NCBI GenBank assembly: GCA_028275345.1
Contig: JAPWUV010000001.1
Span: 434,001-498,000, forward strand
DNA from: a bacterium
GTDB taxonomy: Bacteria; Zhuqueibacterota; Zhuqueibacteria; Oleimicrobiales; Geothermoviventaceae
Length of the DNA: 64,000 bases
Reading direction: 5' to 3'
Shown here in pieces: positions 26,024-34,184 of this stretch. The position numbers were made by a program, and so were the translations under genes. The notes under the pieces were generated by a model. It had not been told where the DNA came from. It saw only the letters and a program-made list of their open reading frames with translations, and did not search any database. Each line of letters begins with the position of its first letter. Position 1 is the stretch's first letter.

Positions 26024-28537
26024 CTACTCCCACCATTCGATGCGAGAGGGCAGGTTCCGCTCGAAGTCGGGTTCGCAGATCCGCCAGCGTACGTTCGCGA
26101 TCCGAGCTGGTTTCCAGCCCCGGTCGTTGAATTCCGGCATCACCCAGCCTTCCTCACCCTTCCGTGATGCGCGCCAGGTCTGGTCCGTCCGGACCACGGC
26201 GGTGGATCCGTCCTGGAGCTTCACCCACAGGTAGAGGTTGCCACTGGCTGGTTCCTCTGGGTCGTAGCTAATCGCCTCGAAGGCCAAGGTGTTCGAGCCC
26301 GGCCGGAGGCGCCCAGTCACGTCCCAAGCCTGGACTCGCTCTTTTTCCACCCGGATGGAAAGGCTCGGTCGGGCATACACTTCGCCGATGAGCTCGCCGT
26401 TGAGGAACACTCGGAGATGATCGTTGCCGATGGCCTGGAGCAGGGCTCGTTGGACGGGCCGGTCGAGGTGGAAGACCTTCCGCGCGTAGATATTGTTCTT
26501 GTTTTTCCCCCGTCCCTCCGCGGTGACGAAGTTCGAGCTGAGCTCGGCCCGCGGGGGGACTTGTCCTCGGCGCAGTCCCTCGGCCGCCGCGCGCAGATAT
26601 GTTTCCTGCCGGTCGAAGAGTTCCAGCACCAGCGCGAGATTCGCTTCGAGGTTAGTCCGGAGCCAGAGCGCTGTGTATTCCTGGCGAAGGGCATTGAGCT
26701 GCTCGGCAAGGAGATCGCACCGATTCGCCAGGTTGGTGAGCATGGCCGCATCGCTGCTGTCCTGGATCCCGCGGCGCAGACGTTCGACAGTCAGACTGAG
26801 GTCGGCCCGTTCCCCGATCCATCGGAAGGTGCGGGCGCTGTGGCGGAGGTAGTCCAGCTGATCTCGGTTTCGCCTGACACGGTTTGAGCTGACGTCCAGG
26901 AGGCTCTCGACGGAGGCAGCGATGAGGGGAAGTACAAAGCGCTTCCGCAGGAGGCGTTGTTCCTCTTGCGACGACCGAATCTGGTAGAACGGGTGACGCC
27001 AGAGGTCCGGGTAGTGGGTGAGTTCCGCTCCCTGCCCGAGGAGCGCGAAGCAGGCTGGGATCTCCGGAATCTCGGCGCCGAAGGCCAACCGGGTGAAGCG
27101 CTGGGCGAAGTCGGACGGCGAGGCCGCCTGGGGATTCCAGGCGCATTCGGCTGCCCAGGCGTAGCCGAACCAATTCAGCTCGCGCAAGTTCGCCCCGCCG
27201 TAGTCCCCCCAGTTGCTCGTGAGGGAGCCGAAGGCCCCCGCCTGTAGCCCCCGCAGGCTGAGGTGGAGGATGTTGGCCATGGCGCTGCTGAGGTTCGGAA
27301 AGATCATGGCCCAGTTTTGGATCCCGGGCGACACCACAAAGCGAAAGCCGGCACGGCGGAGCACCTCCACGCTGGGGTAGCGTAGCTGCGGGTCGTAGTG
27401 CCAGTCGAAGAGCACGATGTCCCGAGGCAACTCTTCCAGGATCTCGGGATGCTGGAGCACGATGTCGGCGTACATCATGGTCGTCTTGCCGTACCGGCGC
27501 ACGATTTCGTTGACCCGCTTGTAGTGCTCCACGTGGACCTTGCCGACGCCCAGCTTCTGGGCTCGCTCGCGAGTCGCCCCCTTGCCCACGTCCCACGATT
27601 CGTCCGCTCCAATGTGGAAGTACGGGCTCCGGAATACGGGCACGATCTCGGAAAGCACGGTCTCGAGGAATTCGTAGGTCGCCTCGCAGCTCACGTTCAG
27701 GGAGGCTGCGCCCGGAAATTCGGCGAGGTGGATGAATTGCGGCTGGAGCAAGAGGTTCTCGTAATGCCCCAGCGTCTGGAAGATGGGGATGATCTGCACG
27801 TGGTAGCGCTCGGCGTAATCCTGCAGCTCCTGAGCCAGCTCCGGAGTCCACGCGCCCCGCCCCTGACCAATCTGGGGATAGGAACGGAAGGTGAACATGT
27901 CCTCGAGGTAAGGCATATAGGTGTTCATTTTAAGCTGGGCCAGGCGCTGGATGATCGCCTTGAAATTCTCCGGTGTGGAGACTTGCCCCCGACTGATGTC
28001 GTCCGTCACACCTCGAAGGGCGAAGGCGGGCCAGTCGCGGATGGCTGTGCATTCCCGGTGGCCCAGTTCCAGCCACTGGGCGAGCGTGCGCCAGCCGTAG
28101 TAGCGTGCCGCCGGAGTGGCGCCGGCAATGATCACCCGATCCGGCAGGACGAGGAGGCAATAGGCTTCCGGGCCACGGTCCTCGGGTAAAGCGGCGCCGT
28201 TCCGGACGAGCATTTCGAGGATCTCCGGTGCGCCGCGAGGGTCGCCAAGCCAGATTTCTCCTCCGGAGACCCTCCTGCCTCCGTCCCGTCGGACCTCGCT
28301 CAGGCTCAAGGCCGGAAACTCGCGCCCAGCATCCAGCATCTCCCGAATGCTTTGCTCATCCCCGGGACCGGTGCCGGGGCCGAGGAGGATCCGCTTCAGT
28401 TGAGCAGGATCCAGTTGGCCAGAAAGTTTCCTCATCTCTTGCGGGGGTGGAATGAGTCCGTTGGCGGCAAGAACAGGCATCTTCGCACTCTCCACAAGCA
28501 GGATGGCAGACGTGAGCATGACCGTCCCAAGACGCAT
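26024..28537 (-). CDS. Exported GH20 beta-N-acetylhexosaminidase
   Basis: 837 residues with a signal peptide (about 1-25, ending VLAANG). The GH20b-like N-domain (about 30-150) is followed by the catalytic TIM barrel (about 165-500): RGVTDDISRGQVST, MNTYMPYLEDMF, and the catalytic pair Asp312-Glu313 in HIGADESW, where Asp orients the substrate acetamido group and Glu is the acid. A helical region (about 560-690) and a C-terminal jelly-roll, galactose-binding-like domain (about 700-837; FLNGELIGEVY, FNDRGWKPARI) follow. It should release terminal GlcNAc/GalNAc from glycans outside the cytoplasm and feed the NagA encoded downstream. Its own promoter is at 28624-28652. Confidence 0.9.
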   Translation of the reverse strand: MRLGTVMLTSAILLVESAKMPVLAANGLIPPPQEMRKLSGQLDPAQLKRILLGPGTGPGDEQSIREMLDAGREFPALSLSEVRRDGGRRVSGGEIWLGDPRGAPEILEMLVRNGAALPEDRGPEAYCLLVLPDRVIIAGATPAARYYGWRTLAQWLELGHRECTAIRDWPAFALRGVTDDISRGQVSTPENFKAIIQRLAQLKMNTYMPYLEDMFTFRSYPQIGQGRGAWTPELAQELQDYAERYHVQIIPIFQTLGHYENLLLQPQFIHLAEFPGAASLNVSCEATYEFLETVLSEIVPVFRSPYFHIGADESWDVGKGATRERAQKLGVGKVHVEHYKRVNEIVRRYGKTTMMYADIVLQHPEILEELPRDIVLFDWHYDPQLRYPSVEVLRRAGFRFVVSPGIQNWAMIFPNLSSAMANILHLSLRGLQAGAFGSLTSNWGDYGGANLRELNWFGYAWAAECAWNPQAASPSDFAQRFTRLAFGAEIPEIPACFALLGQGAELTHYPDLWRHPFYQIRSSQEEQRLLRKRFVLPLIAASVESLLDVSSNRVRRNRDQLDYLRHSARTFRWIGERADLSLTVERLRRGIQDSSDAAMLTNLANRCDLLAEQLNALRQEYTALWLRTNLEANLALVLELFDRQETYLRAAAEGLRRGQVPPRAELSSNFVTAEGRGKNKNNIYARKVFHLDRPVQRALLQAIGNDHLRVFLNGELIGEVYARPSLSIRVEKERVQAWDVTGRLRPGSNTLAFEAISYDPEEPASGNLYLWVKLQDGSTAVVRTDQTWRASRKGEEGWVMPEFNDRGWKPARIANVRWRICEPDFERNLPSRIEWWE

Positions 28538-28623
28538 CCCTCTCCTCCCACCATTGTTCGGATGCCCGATCTTGCGGAATCTCTCGATGGCCGAGCGCCG
28601 ATCTCCCCATCCGTCGAGGGACC

Positions 28624-28652
28624 AACATAGCAGTTTACTCCGAGAATGTCAA
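28624..28652 (-). promoter_or_regulatory. Sigma-70-like promoter for the GH20-SNase-nagA group
   Basis: Minus strand: consensus TTGACA (28652-28647), 17-base spacer, TATGTT (28629-28624) preceded by TGC (extended -10). It lies about 87 bases before the GH20 ATG. Confidence 0.7.
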
Positions 28653-28660
28653 ACGTTGAC
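28648..28660. promoter_or_regulatory. Inverted repeat GTCAA-ACG-TTGAC over the GH20 -35 box
   Basis: A 5-bp inverted repeat with a 3-base centre overlaps the -35 element of the GH20 promoter and lies in the divergent region with the lipoprotein gene. It is a plausible repressor operator, but short enough to be chance. Confidence 0.35.
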
Positions 28661-28753
28661 GGCGTTCTGCCCGAGGGCCCGCTTTGATTTTTTCGAAAAA
28701 TGACGGAGATTCCCAAGTCGGGATGCGAGGGAGAATCGCGTGGAGGTGATTCA

Positions 28754-29458
28754 ATGGGTCGGCTGAGGCTGTTGTTGCTTTCGATTGGATTTCTGGCCGG
28801 TTGTGCGGGCCAGGCTCCCCGGTGGGTGCGGATCGAATCGACCCTCTTGCCGGACGCTGGGGCGGCAAGCCCCGGACCGGTCGGCGTCGAGGTGGCGGAC
28901 AACGGATATCGCGTGACGCTACAGGGCTGCGTTGTGAGCGTGGTGCCGGTTGGGGATGCCGAGCTCAATCGGCGCTTCGCGGAGGTTTCGTTCCGCCGGG
29001 AGAACTCGGCGAATCCGTACACCTACGGCAACTGGGTGGATCCCGAACTCGGCTACACCCCTCCGCGTTTCACAGTGTTCCGCGTGTCCGCGCGGCAGGG
29101 GTCGGACTGCTTGCAGCGCTTGCAGGATCTCCTTCTCGCCACCGACCAGGGCGATACCCTGCGTGTCTACCGCTACCCCGATTCGAGTTCCACGGGGTTG
29201 CTAGCGAAGCTTCGCGAGGATTGGGCCAAGCAGCCTTCCTTGCTGCTGGAGGCGGAGGGCATCCTCCGGCGCACGTACCTCGCTTGGGGGCCTGAGGCGG
29301 AGTCCCCGCTGGGCGAAGGGTATGTTGCGTTTGACCCGCTGGACTACGCTGTGGATCGCCTCACCCTGATCCTGATCTGGCGGGGCGACTCGCGGCCTGT
29401 CCGCGTTCCCCTCGCTTTCCGTCAGCATTTGGCTCGGGTCGATGAGCCTTCCCACTGA
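28754..29458 (+). CDS. Hypothetical lipoprotein
   Basis: 234 residues from the ATG at 28754, chosen for its GGAGGTGATT Shine-Dalgarno and the lipoprotein signal it gives (LLLSIGFLAGC). I do not recognise a domain. The mature part is strand-rich with little low complexity (VADNGYRVTLQGCVVSVVP, FAEVSFRRENS, YTPPRFTVFRVSARQG) and ends in a basic/aromatic strand (LTLILIWRGDSRPVRVPL). It could be an envelope lipoprotein with a beta-sandwich fold. It is divergent from the GH20 operon and convergent with the activase gene. Confidence 0.75.
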   Translation: MGRLRLLLLSIGFLAGCAGQAPRWVRIESTLLPDAGAASPGPVGVEVADNGYRVTLQGCVVSVVPVGDAELNRRFAEVSFRRENSANPYTYGNWVDPELGYTPPRFTVFRVSARQGSDCLQRLQDLLLATDQGDTLRVYRYPDSSSTGLLAKLREDWAKQPSLLLEAEGILRRTYLAWGPEAESPLGEGYVAFDPLDYAVDRLTLILIWRGDSRPVRVPLAFRQHLARVDEPSH

Positions 29459-29459
29459 G

Positions 29460-29486
29460 CCGCAGCGATCCCCTCCGGGGCTGCGG
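29460..29486. terminator. Hairpin between convergent genes
   Basis: CCGCAG (29460-29465) pairs with CTGCGG (29481-29486), with an inner CCCC/GGGG pairing. It lies between the lipoprotein and activase stops and lacks a clear T-run. Confidence 0.4.
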
Positions 29487-29505
29487 ACCTGAGCCGAAGA
29501 GCGGC

Positions 29506-32500
29506 TCAAGCGGCCCGATCTTCGGCGGAAGAGTTCCGTTCCTGATGCAGGAAGTGGAGGTAGGGACGCAGGATCTGGTTCTGATCCCCGCGTGTCCCGT
29601 CGTATGTGATGGAAACGATGGGGATCCCGATGTCGGCCTCCACTTTCTTGAAGATGGCCTCACTGACCAGCGCCGGACAGCAGAAAACCGGGTTCACATG
29701 CACAAAGAGGCGGATGTCCGGGTACTGCTCCAGCAGGTGGAAGATCTTCATGAGGTTCTGCGACGTCTCACCGGGATGGCGGTAGTCGAGATGGTAACGC
29801 TCCAGGTGGGAGAGGAGCGAGGAATCATACCGGGGCAGGGGCTCTTCCAGCACCGGAAAGCTGATCCGGGTGAATTTCCGGTCGTAGTACGTGAAAGCCG
29901 AGAGGAGCGACTTGTCAATGGCCAGATTCGCGTACTTTCGGCTGGCAGCGAGACCCCGGAAGTGCTTGATGGCCAGGAGCCGGATCAGAAAGCTGTAGGG
30001 CGTGGTGAGGGCTTCTGCGCCCATCTCCTCCAGCTGGCGGATGAGGTTCTGGTTCAGGACGTGATTGTCCCGCACGTAGAGGTCGCCGATAATGGCGACG
30101 CGGGGTAGCCTCTTCTTCGCCGCATCCGTCGGGATTTGGGAAAACCACTCCACGACTTCCTCGAAGGCCAGCTCTTTCGACGCCCCCGTTTCGAAGGCTT
30201 CTCTCAAGCGTCGCAGCGAACGGGCCAGAGTCTCGTCGCAGTCCTCGGGATGCAGCGCTCGTGGCCGCACCTTGCAGACCAACTTCTGCAAGAGCCCTCC
30301 GAGGAGATAGCCGCAGTAAATATCCACGAGCAAAGGAAGCGGCATTCCCTGGAACGTGGTGCCAGTAGCCAGGACCTCCAGCTTTTCCAACCCGCCGCCG
30401 AGCTTCTCCAGCATCTGTTTGGTCAGGACCGGGTACTGAGGGAGATTGCAGGAAAGGTCGCAGATCGCGTTTAGGAAGAAGCCCGTGCGTGCGGGATCCA
30501 AGTTGTACTTGCGGAGGGTGTGCTGGATGGCCTGGAACATGGCGCTGAAGGGCAAGCACTGGCCGTCGTTGTAGCGAACGGAGGCCTGGACCGTGTCCTC
30601 GGTCTCCTCGAGGGGGATAGCTTCCAAGCCTCGGAATCGGAACGCCGCAGCGATCAGCTCCGTGCTGTATGGGTCGTAATTGGGGAAGAGGTAGGTGCGT
30701 CTGCGCGGCCAGGAGCTGGTATGGATGCGGATTGGCTCGGCCCTCCGCTCGGTCCGCCGGTAATTGCGGAAGGATTCCAGAGCTGCCTCCAACCGCGTCT
30801 CGAATCCCTCTGCCGAACTGTGGTCGTCGACCTGGAGGATCAAATACGGCTTATCGTAGCGGTCCATGATCTCGCGGAAGTACGGGATGAGGAACGAATC
30901 CGGAGAGCATTTGAAGGCCGTGAGGTAGATGGGGAAGAGCCGGTCGTCGCGCGCCACGAATTCCGCCGCGCGCAGGATGGTTTCCCCGTAACGCCAGTGG
31001 TTCCAGCGAAGGTAGTCCGCTGCCACTGAGCCCTGCGCCTCTTCCAGCGGAAGCATTTCCTGGTAGAACACAGGGATTCCCTGGTCGGCCAGCCGCTCGG
31101 CGATCCGATGGCTCAGCCGGTCGTCGAGCGCAATGTACGGCCTTCCCAGGAGCACCACCCCGAAGCTAGCCAGCTTGCCCCTGGCCTCGGAGAAGGTGCG
31201 TCTTAGCTCGAGCCGCCGCGAATGGAACCACCGGTTTGCCTCCTTCCAGGCGCGCTCGACCTCGCTCAGCGAAAGCCGACGCTGCAGCGGGGCGGGCAAC
31301 GCCTCCCAAAAGCCGCGGGCGATCTCCGATGCAGGTTGCTCGAGATCCAGGACCGGTGCGATGGCTTTGCCCTCCAACTTTAATTTCGGGTTGTTGAGAA
31401 GGAGCGACGTGGCATAGTTGGAGTAGTAGCAGTAATGCTTGTTCCTCGTCTCCGGGCCGCCGCGGAAAAGCACCGGGACGAAGAGGTATTCGCAGCGTTC
31501 CGCCAACTCTGCGGCGTGCCCGTGGAGGAGAGTGATCGGGGAGCAAAACTCAGCTCCTGCCAGCGTCCGGCCGCGCTCGAGCGCCGTCGGCGTGGGAGCG
31601 AAGGAGACGGGGGTCATGCCAAGCTTGCGGAAGAACATGCGCCACAGCGGCAGAGTGTCCAGATAGTACAGAGTAGAAGGGATGCCCATGCGTAGTCTCC
31701 GCAGATCCTCGCCACCCGAGCTTTTCTTGCCGCCCGTGACCAGGGGGATGGGGGGAACTGGAAGCCGGAGAGAAAGCTTGGGCCGAAGACTCAGGGATTT
31801 CTCTTCCGCCGAGTCTGAGCGGCCCGTCTCCGAATCCTCGCGGAACAAGGCGCGCTGAAGGCGAACGTAATTGAGGCAACTGGCGGCACGTCTGGGGGCC
31901 AGATCCGAGTCCTGCCGGCCGCAGAGGTATCCCCAGCCGATCCGCTCCCCGTCAAGCTGGATCCGGGTGATCTTGCACTGGTTCGCGCAGAGGCTGCAAA
32001 CCTCCTCCTGGGTCGTGATCTGGATTTCTTCGATCCGGTGGCGGAAGGATGGGTTCAAACGGATGCCCTTGTCTTTCAGCAGCAAGGCCACGCCGACCGC
32101 CCCGGCCACGTGGCAGTACGGCGAAACGTAGATGGGCTTTCCGAGCTTCTGCTCGAAGGCCTTCACCAGCGCAGCGTTCTTGCCCGTCGCTCCCTGGAAA
32201 AGGATCACGCGCCCGATCTTCTGCACATTGGCCACCTTGGTGAGGTAGTTATCCCGGACGGAATGGATCGCTGCGGCCAGGAGTTCTTCCCGCGCGTAAC
32301 CCTGGCTCATGAGGTAGTTGAGATCCCTTTCCATGAACACCGTGCACCGATCACTGGTGAGAGGGGCGGGAACACGTTCGGCCAGGGAGGCGTACTCTTG
32401 GAGAGAGACCCCGAGCCGACGAGCCTGTTCCTCCAAGAAGCTTCCCGTTCCCGCCGCGCAGACGAAGTTCATCACCGCGAAGACCACCCTCCCATTTCGT

Positions 32501-33819
32501 AGCACGGTGAACTTGGAGTCCTGACCGCCGATCTCCAAGATTGTGTCCACTTCCGGATTGAGTTGGGTGGCAGCTCGGGCGTGCGCAGTGATCTCGTCCG
32601 CCGCCAGATCAGCCTCGAGGACCTTGCGGATGAGTTTTCTTCCCGAGCCGGTGGTTCCGCAGGCCAGCAGCTGAAATCGCAGGCCGCGTTCCGCCTCGAT
32701 CCTGTGGAGCACGCGGAAGAGGCGTTGGACCGCGGCAATGGGTTGGCCGCTGGTGCGCGTGTATAGGGAGAGGATGGGTTGGCCGTCGGGATCCACTAAG
32801 GCGGCCTTCGTGCTGGTGGAGCCGATGTCGATGCCGAGGTAGGCTTGCCACTCCGCCTGTGGAGAAGGTTCACGGTAGAGCTCGACCTCAACGTCCTCTA
32901 TCACGCCGCTCCAGTGCAATCCATGCGACTGCTGGCGGTAGGGAAGATTCTCGAGAGGGGGGTAGTAGTATTTCCTATCGGAGCCGCTCGTCGGTGCGTC
33001 GCGCAAGAAGGCCTCGAGCTTCTCGGGATCCCACGCTCCCCTCCGGCTCAGCGCCAACGACGCCAGACCGATGGCTGGGACAAGCTGCGGGTCCTTCGGT
33101 ACGAGGATTTCGCGCCGGAGCATCTGGCCGAGTTCTTGGACGAACTTTCGGTTGCGCCCGACGCCGCCGGTGAGGAGGATGGTTTCCGGCAGATCGCAAG
33201 ACCGGGAGATGACCTCGGCCACATTCCGGGCAGCTCCCCGGCAGATCCCGGCGCAGATGGCTTCCAGGCTATATCCCTTCTGCTGGGCATGCACGAGGTC
33301 GGTCTTGGCGAAAACCGCGCAGCGCGTGGCGATGGGCGGCGGCTCGCCCCGAAAGCGGAGGGCCAACTCGGCCAATTCCGCTGTGGAGGCCAGCTCCAGT
33401 CTGGCCGCCTGTTGATCCAGGAACGATCCTGTCCCCGAAGCGCAGGCAGAATTCGACACCGAGCCTCGATACCTCCCGTCTGCATCGAGGAGAATCAGAT
33501 AAAACTTCTCCGCCCCAATGTGGAGGATGGCCGACGCTCGTTCTCCAAGCCAGAGAGTCCCCTCCACGACGGCGGTCTGATCATCGGCGCTGGGGCCGAG
33601 ACCGAGGGATCTTTCCCCTCTGAGGTTCATGCGGAGGCCGGCGATCCTGCCGTCCAACGGATGAAGGAGGGAGTGGACCGTATCCGTAATTCGGCCCTCG
33701 TGTGCCACGGATTGAGCGTGCAGGAGTTTTCCCTCGGGATGAATGACCGCGAGATGAATGAATGCCGAACCGACGTCGAGTCCAACGAAGTAGAGCGCCC
33801 CGTTCTCCATCGTTTCCAC
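29506..33819 (-). CDS. Large acyl-CoA dehydratase activase (double BadF/BcrA ATPase + DUF2229 + dehydratase-like domain)
   Basis: 1437 residues. Two ASKHA-type BadF/BadG/BcrA/BcrD ATPase modules: the first about 10-280 (GLDVGSAFIHL, CASGTGSFLDQQ, RCAVFAKTDL), the second about 325-590 (LGIDIGSTSTKAALVD, CAAGTGSFLEEQ, RCTVFMERDL). Both keep the Cys of the CA(A/S)GTGSF motif that holds the [4Fe-4S] cluster in HgdC-type activators. A Cys cluster (CSLCANQC, about 615) leads into a DUF2229 module (MGIPSTLYYLDTLPLWRMFF), then a 2-hydroxyacyl-CoA-dehydratase-like C-terminal region. This size and order match known long activases of anaerobes, which transfer electrons in ATP-driven radical chemistry; the substrate is unknown. 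No HgdA/B-type dehydratase lies beside it. The start is GTG 33819 or ATG 33810. Confidence 0.9.
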   Translation of the reverse strand: METMENGALYFVGLDVGSAFIHLAVIHPEGKLLHAQSVAHEGRITDTVHSLLHPLDGRIAGLRMNLRGERSLGLGPSADDQTAVVEGTLWLGERASAILHIGAEKFYLILLDADGRYRGSVSNSACASGTGSFLDQQAARLELASTAELAELALRFRGEPPPIATRCAVFAKTDLVHAQQKGYSLEAICAGICRGAARNVAEVISRSCDLPETILLTGGVGRNRKFVQELGQMLRREILVPKDPQLVPAIGLASLALSRRGAWDPEKLEAFLRDAPTSGSDRKYYYPPLENLPYRQQSHGLHWSGVIEDVEVELYREPSPQAEWQAYLGIDIGSTSTKAALVDPDGQPILSLYTRTSGQPIAAVQRLFRVLHRIEAERGLRFQLLACGTTGSGRKLIRKVLEADLAADEITAHARAATQLNPEVDTILEIGGQDSKFTVLRNGRVVFAVMNFVCAAGTGSFLEEQARRLGVSLQEYASLAERVPAPLTSDRCTVFMERDLNYLMSQGYAREELLAAAIHSVRDNYLTKVANVQKIGRVILFQGATGKNAALVKAFEQKLGKPIYVSPYCHVAGAVGVALLLKDKGIRLNPSFRHRIEEIQITTQEEVCSLCANQCKITRIQLDGERIGWGYLCGRQDSDLAPRRAASCLNYVRLQRALFREDSETGRSDSAEEKSLSLRPKLSLRLPVPPIPLVTGGKKSSGGEDLRRLRMGIPSTLYYLDTLPLWRMFFRKLGMTPVSFAPTPTALERGRTLAGAEFCSPITLLHGHAAELAERCEYLFVPVLFRGGPETRNKHYCYYSNYATSLLLNNPKLKLEGKAIAPVLDLEQPASEIARGFWEALPAPLQRRLSLSEVERAWKEANRWFHSRRLELRRTFSEARGKLASFGVVLLGRPYIALDDRLSHRIAERLADQGIPVFYQEMLPLEEAQGSVAADYLRWNHWRYGETILRAAEFVARDDRLFPIYLTAFKCSPDSFLIPYFREIMDRYDKPYLILQVDDHSSAEGFETRLEAALESFRNYRRTERRAEPIRIHTSSWPRRRTYLFPNYDPYSTELIAAAFRFRGLEAIPLEETEDTVQASVRYNDGQCLPFSAMFQAIQHTLRKYNLDPARTGFFLNAICDLSCNLPQYPVLTKQMLEKLGGGLEKLEVLATGTTFQGMPLPLLVDIYCGYLLGGLLQKLVCKVRPRALHPEDCDETLARSLRRLREAFETGASKELAFEEVVEWFSQIPTDAAKKRLPRVAIIGDLYVRDNHVLNQNLIRQLEEMGAEALTTPYSFLIRLLAIKHFRGLAASRKYANLAIDKSLLSAFTYYDRKFTRISFPVLEEPLPRYDSSLLSHLERYHLDYRHPGETSQNLMKIFHLLEQYPDIRLFVHVNPVFCCPALVSEAIFKKVEADIGIPIVSITYDGTRGDQNQILRPYLHFLHQERNSSAEDRAA

Positions 33820-34184
33820 TCACGCCAGTTGGTGGGATGACCGAGCCGAAGGCCGCGCATCATTCTACCGCAGAAGCTGGACTATCGTTCCGGCGAGGGG
33901 CTGATCCGTGAGACGAAAAAACTCTTGACATCGAGGTCGCATGGTATTAGATTCTCGCAGCCGAAGGAGGGAGAGGAGCCTTTGTGAGGGAGGGAAGGCA
34001 TCGATGCCCACCGGCATCGGGAGTCGTTTGGGCTTGTCGGCGGAAGGGGGATACCGCAACAGATTCCTGCCTCAGGCGTGGTCAGACGTACATCCTCCCC
34101 AGCGGAATAGGGGGTGTTTGATTTGTGGCGGCGAATATGCCGAAAAAGGGCTGAGGTTCACACGAGGTGAAGGGAGGTCATCTC
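33820..34184. other. Divergent intergenic region with long leader of the receptor operon
   Basis: 365 bases. It holds the promoter at 33925-33953, leaving a leader of about 225 bases before 34185. Inside the leader is a perfect 12-base palindrome GGCATCGATGCC (33997-34008) followed by a partial repeat GGCATCGG. An 84-codon open frame at 33941-34195 has no homology I recognise and is probably not a gene. No known riboswitch fold was recognised. Confidence 0.5.
33925..33953 (+). promoter_or_regulatory. Sigma-70-like promoter for the receptor/sorted-protein/PorV cluster
   Basis: Consensus TTGACA (33925-33930), 17-base spacer, TAGATT (33948-33953), about 230 bases before the receptor ATG. Confidence 0.6.
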
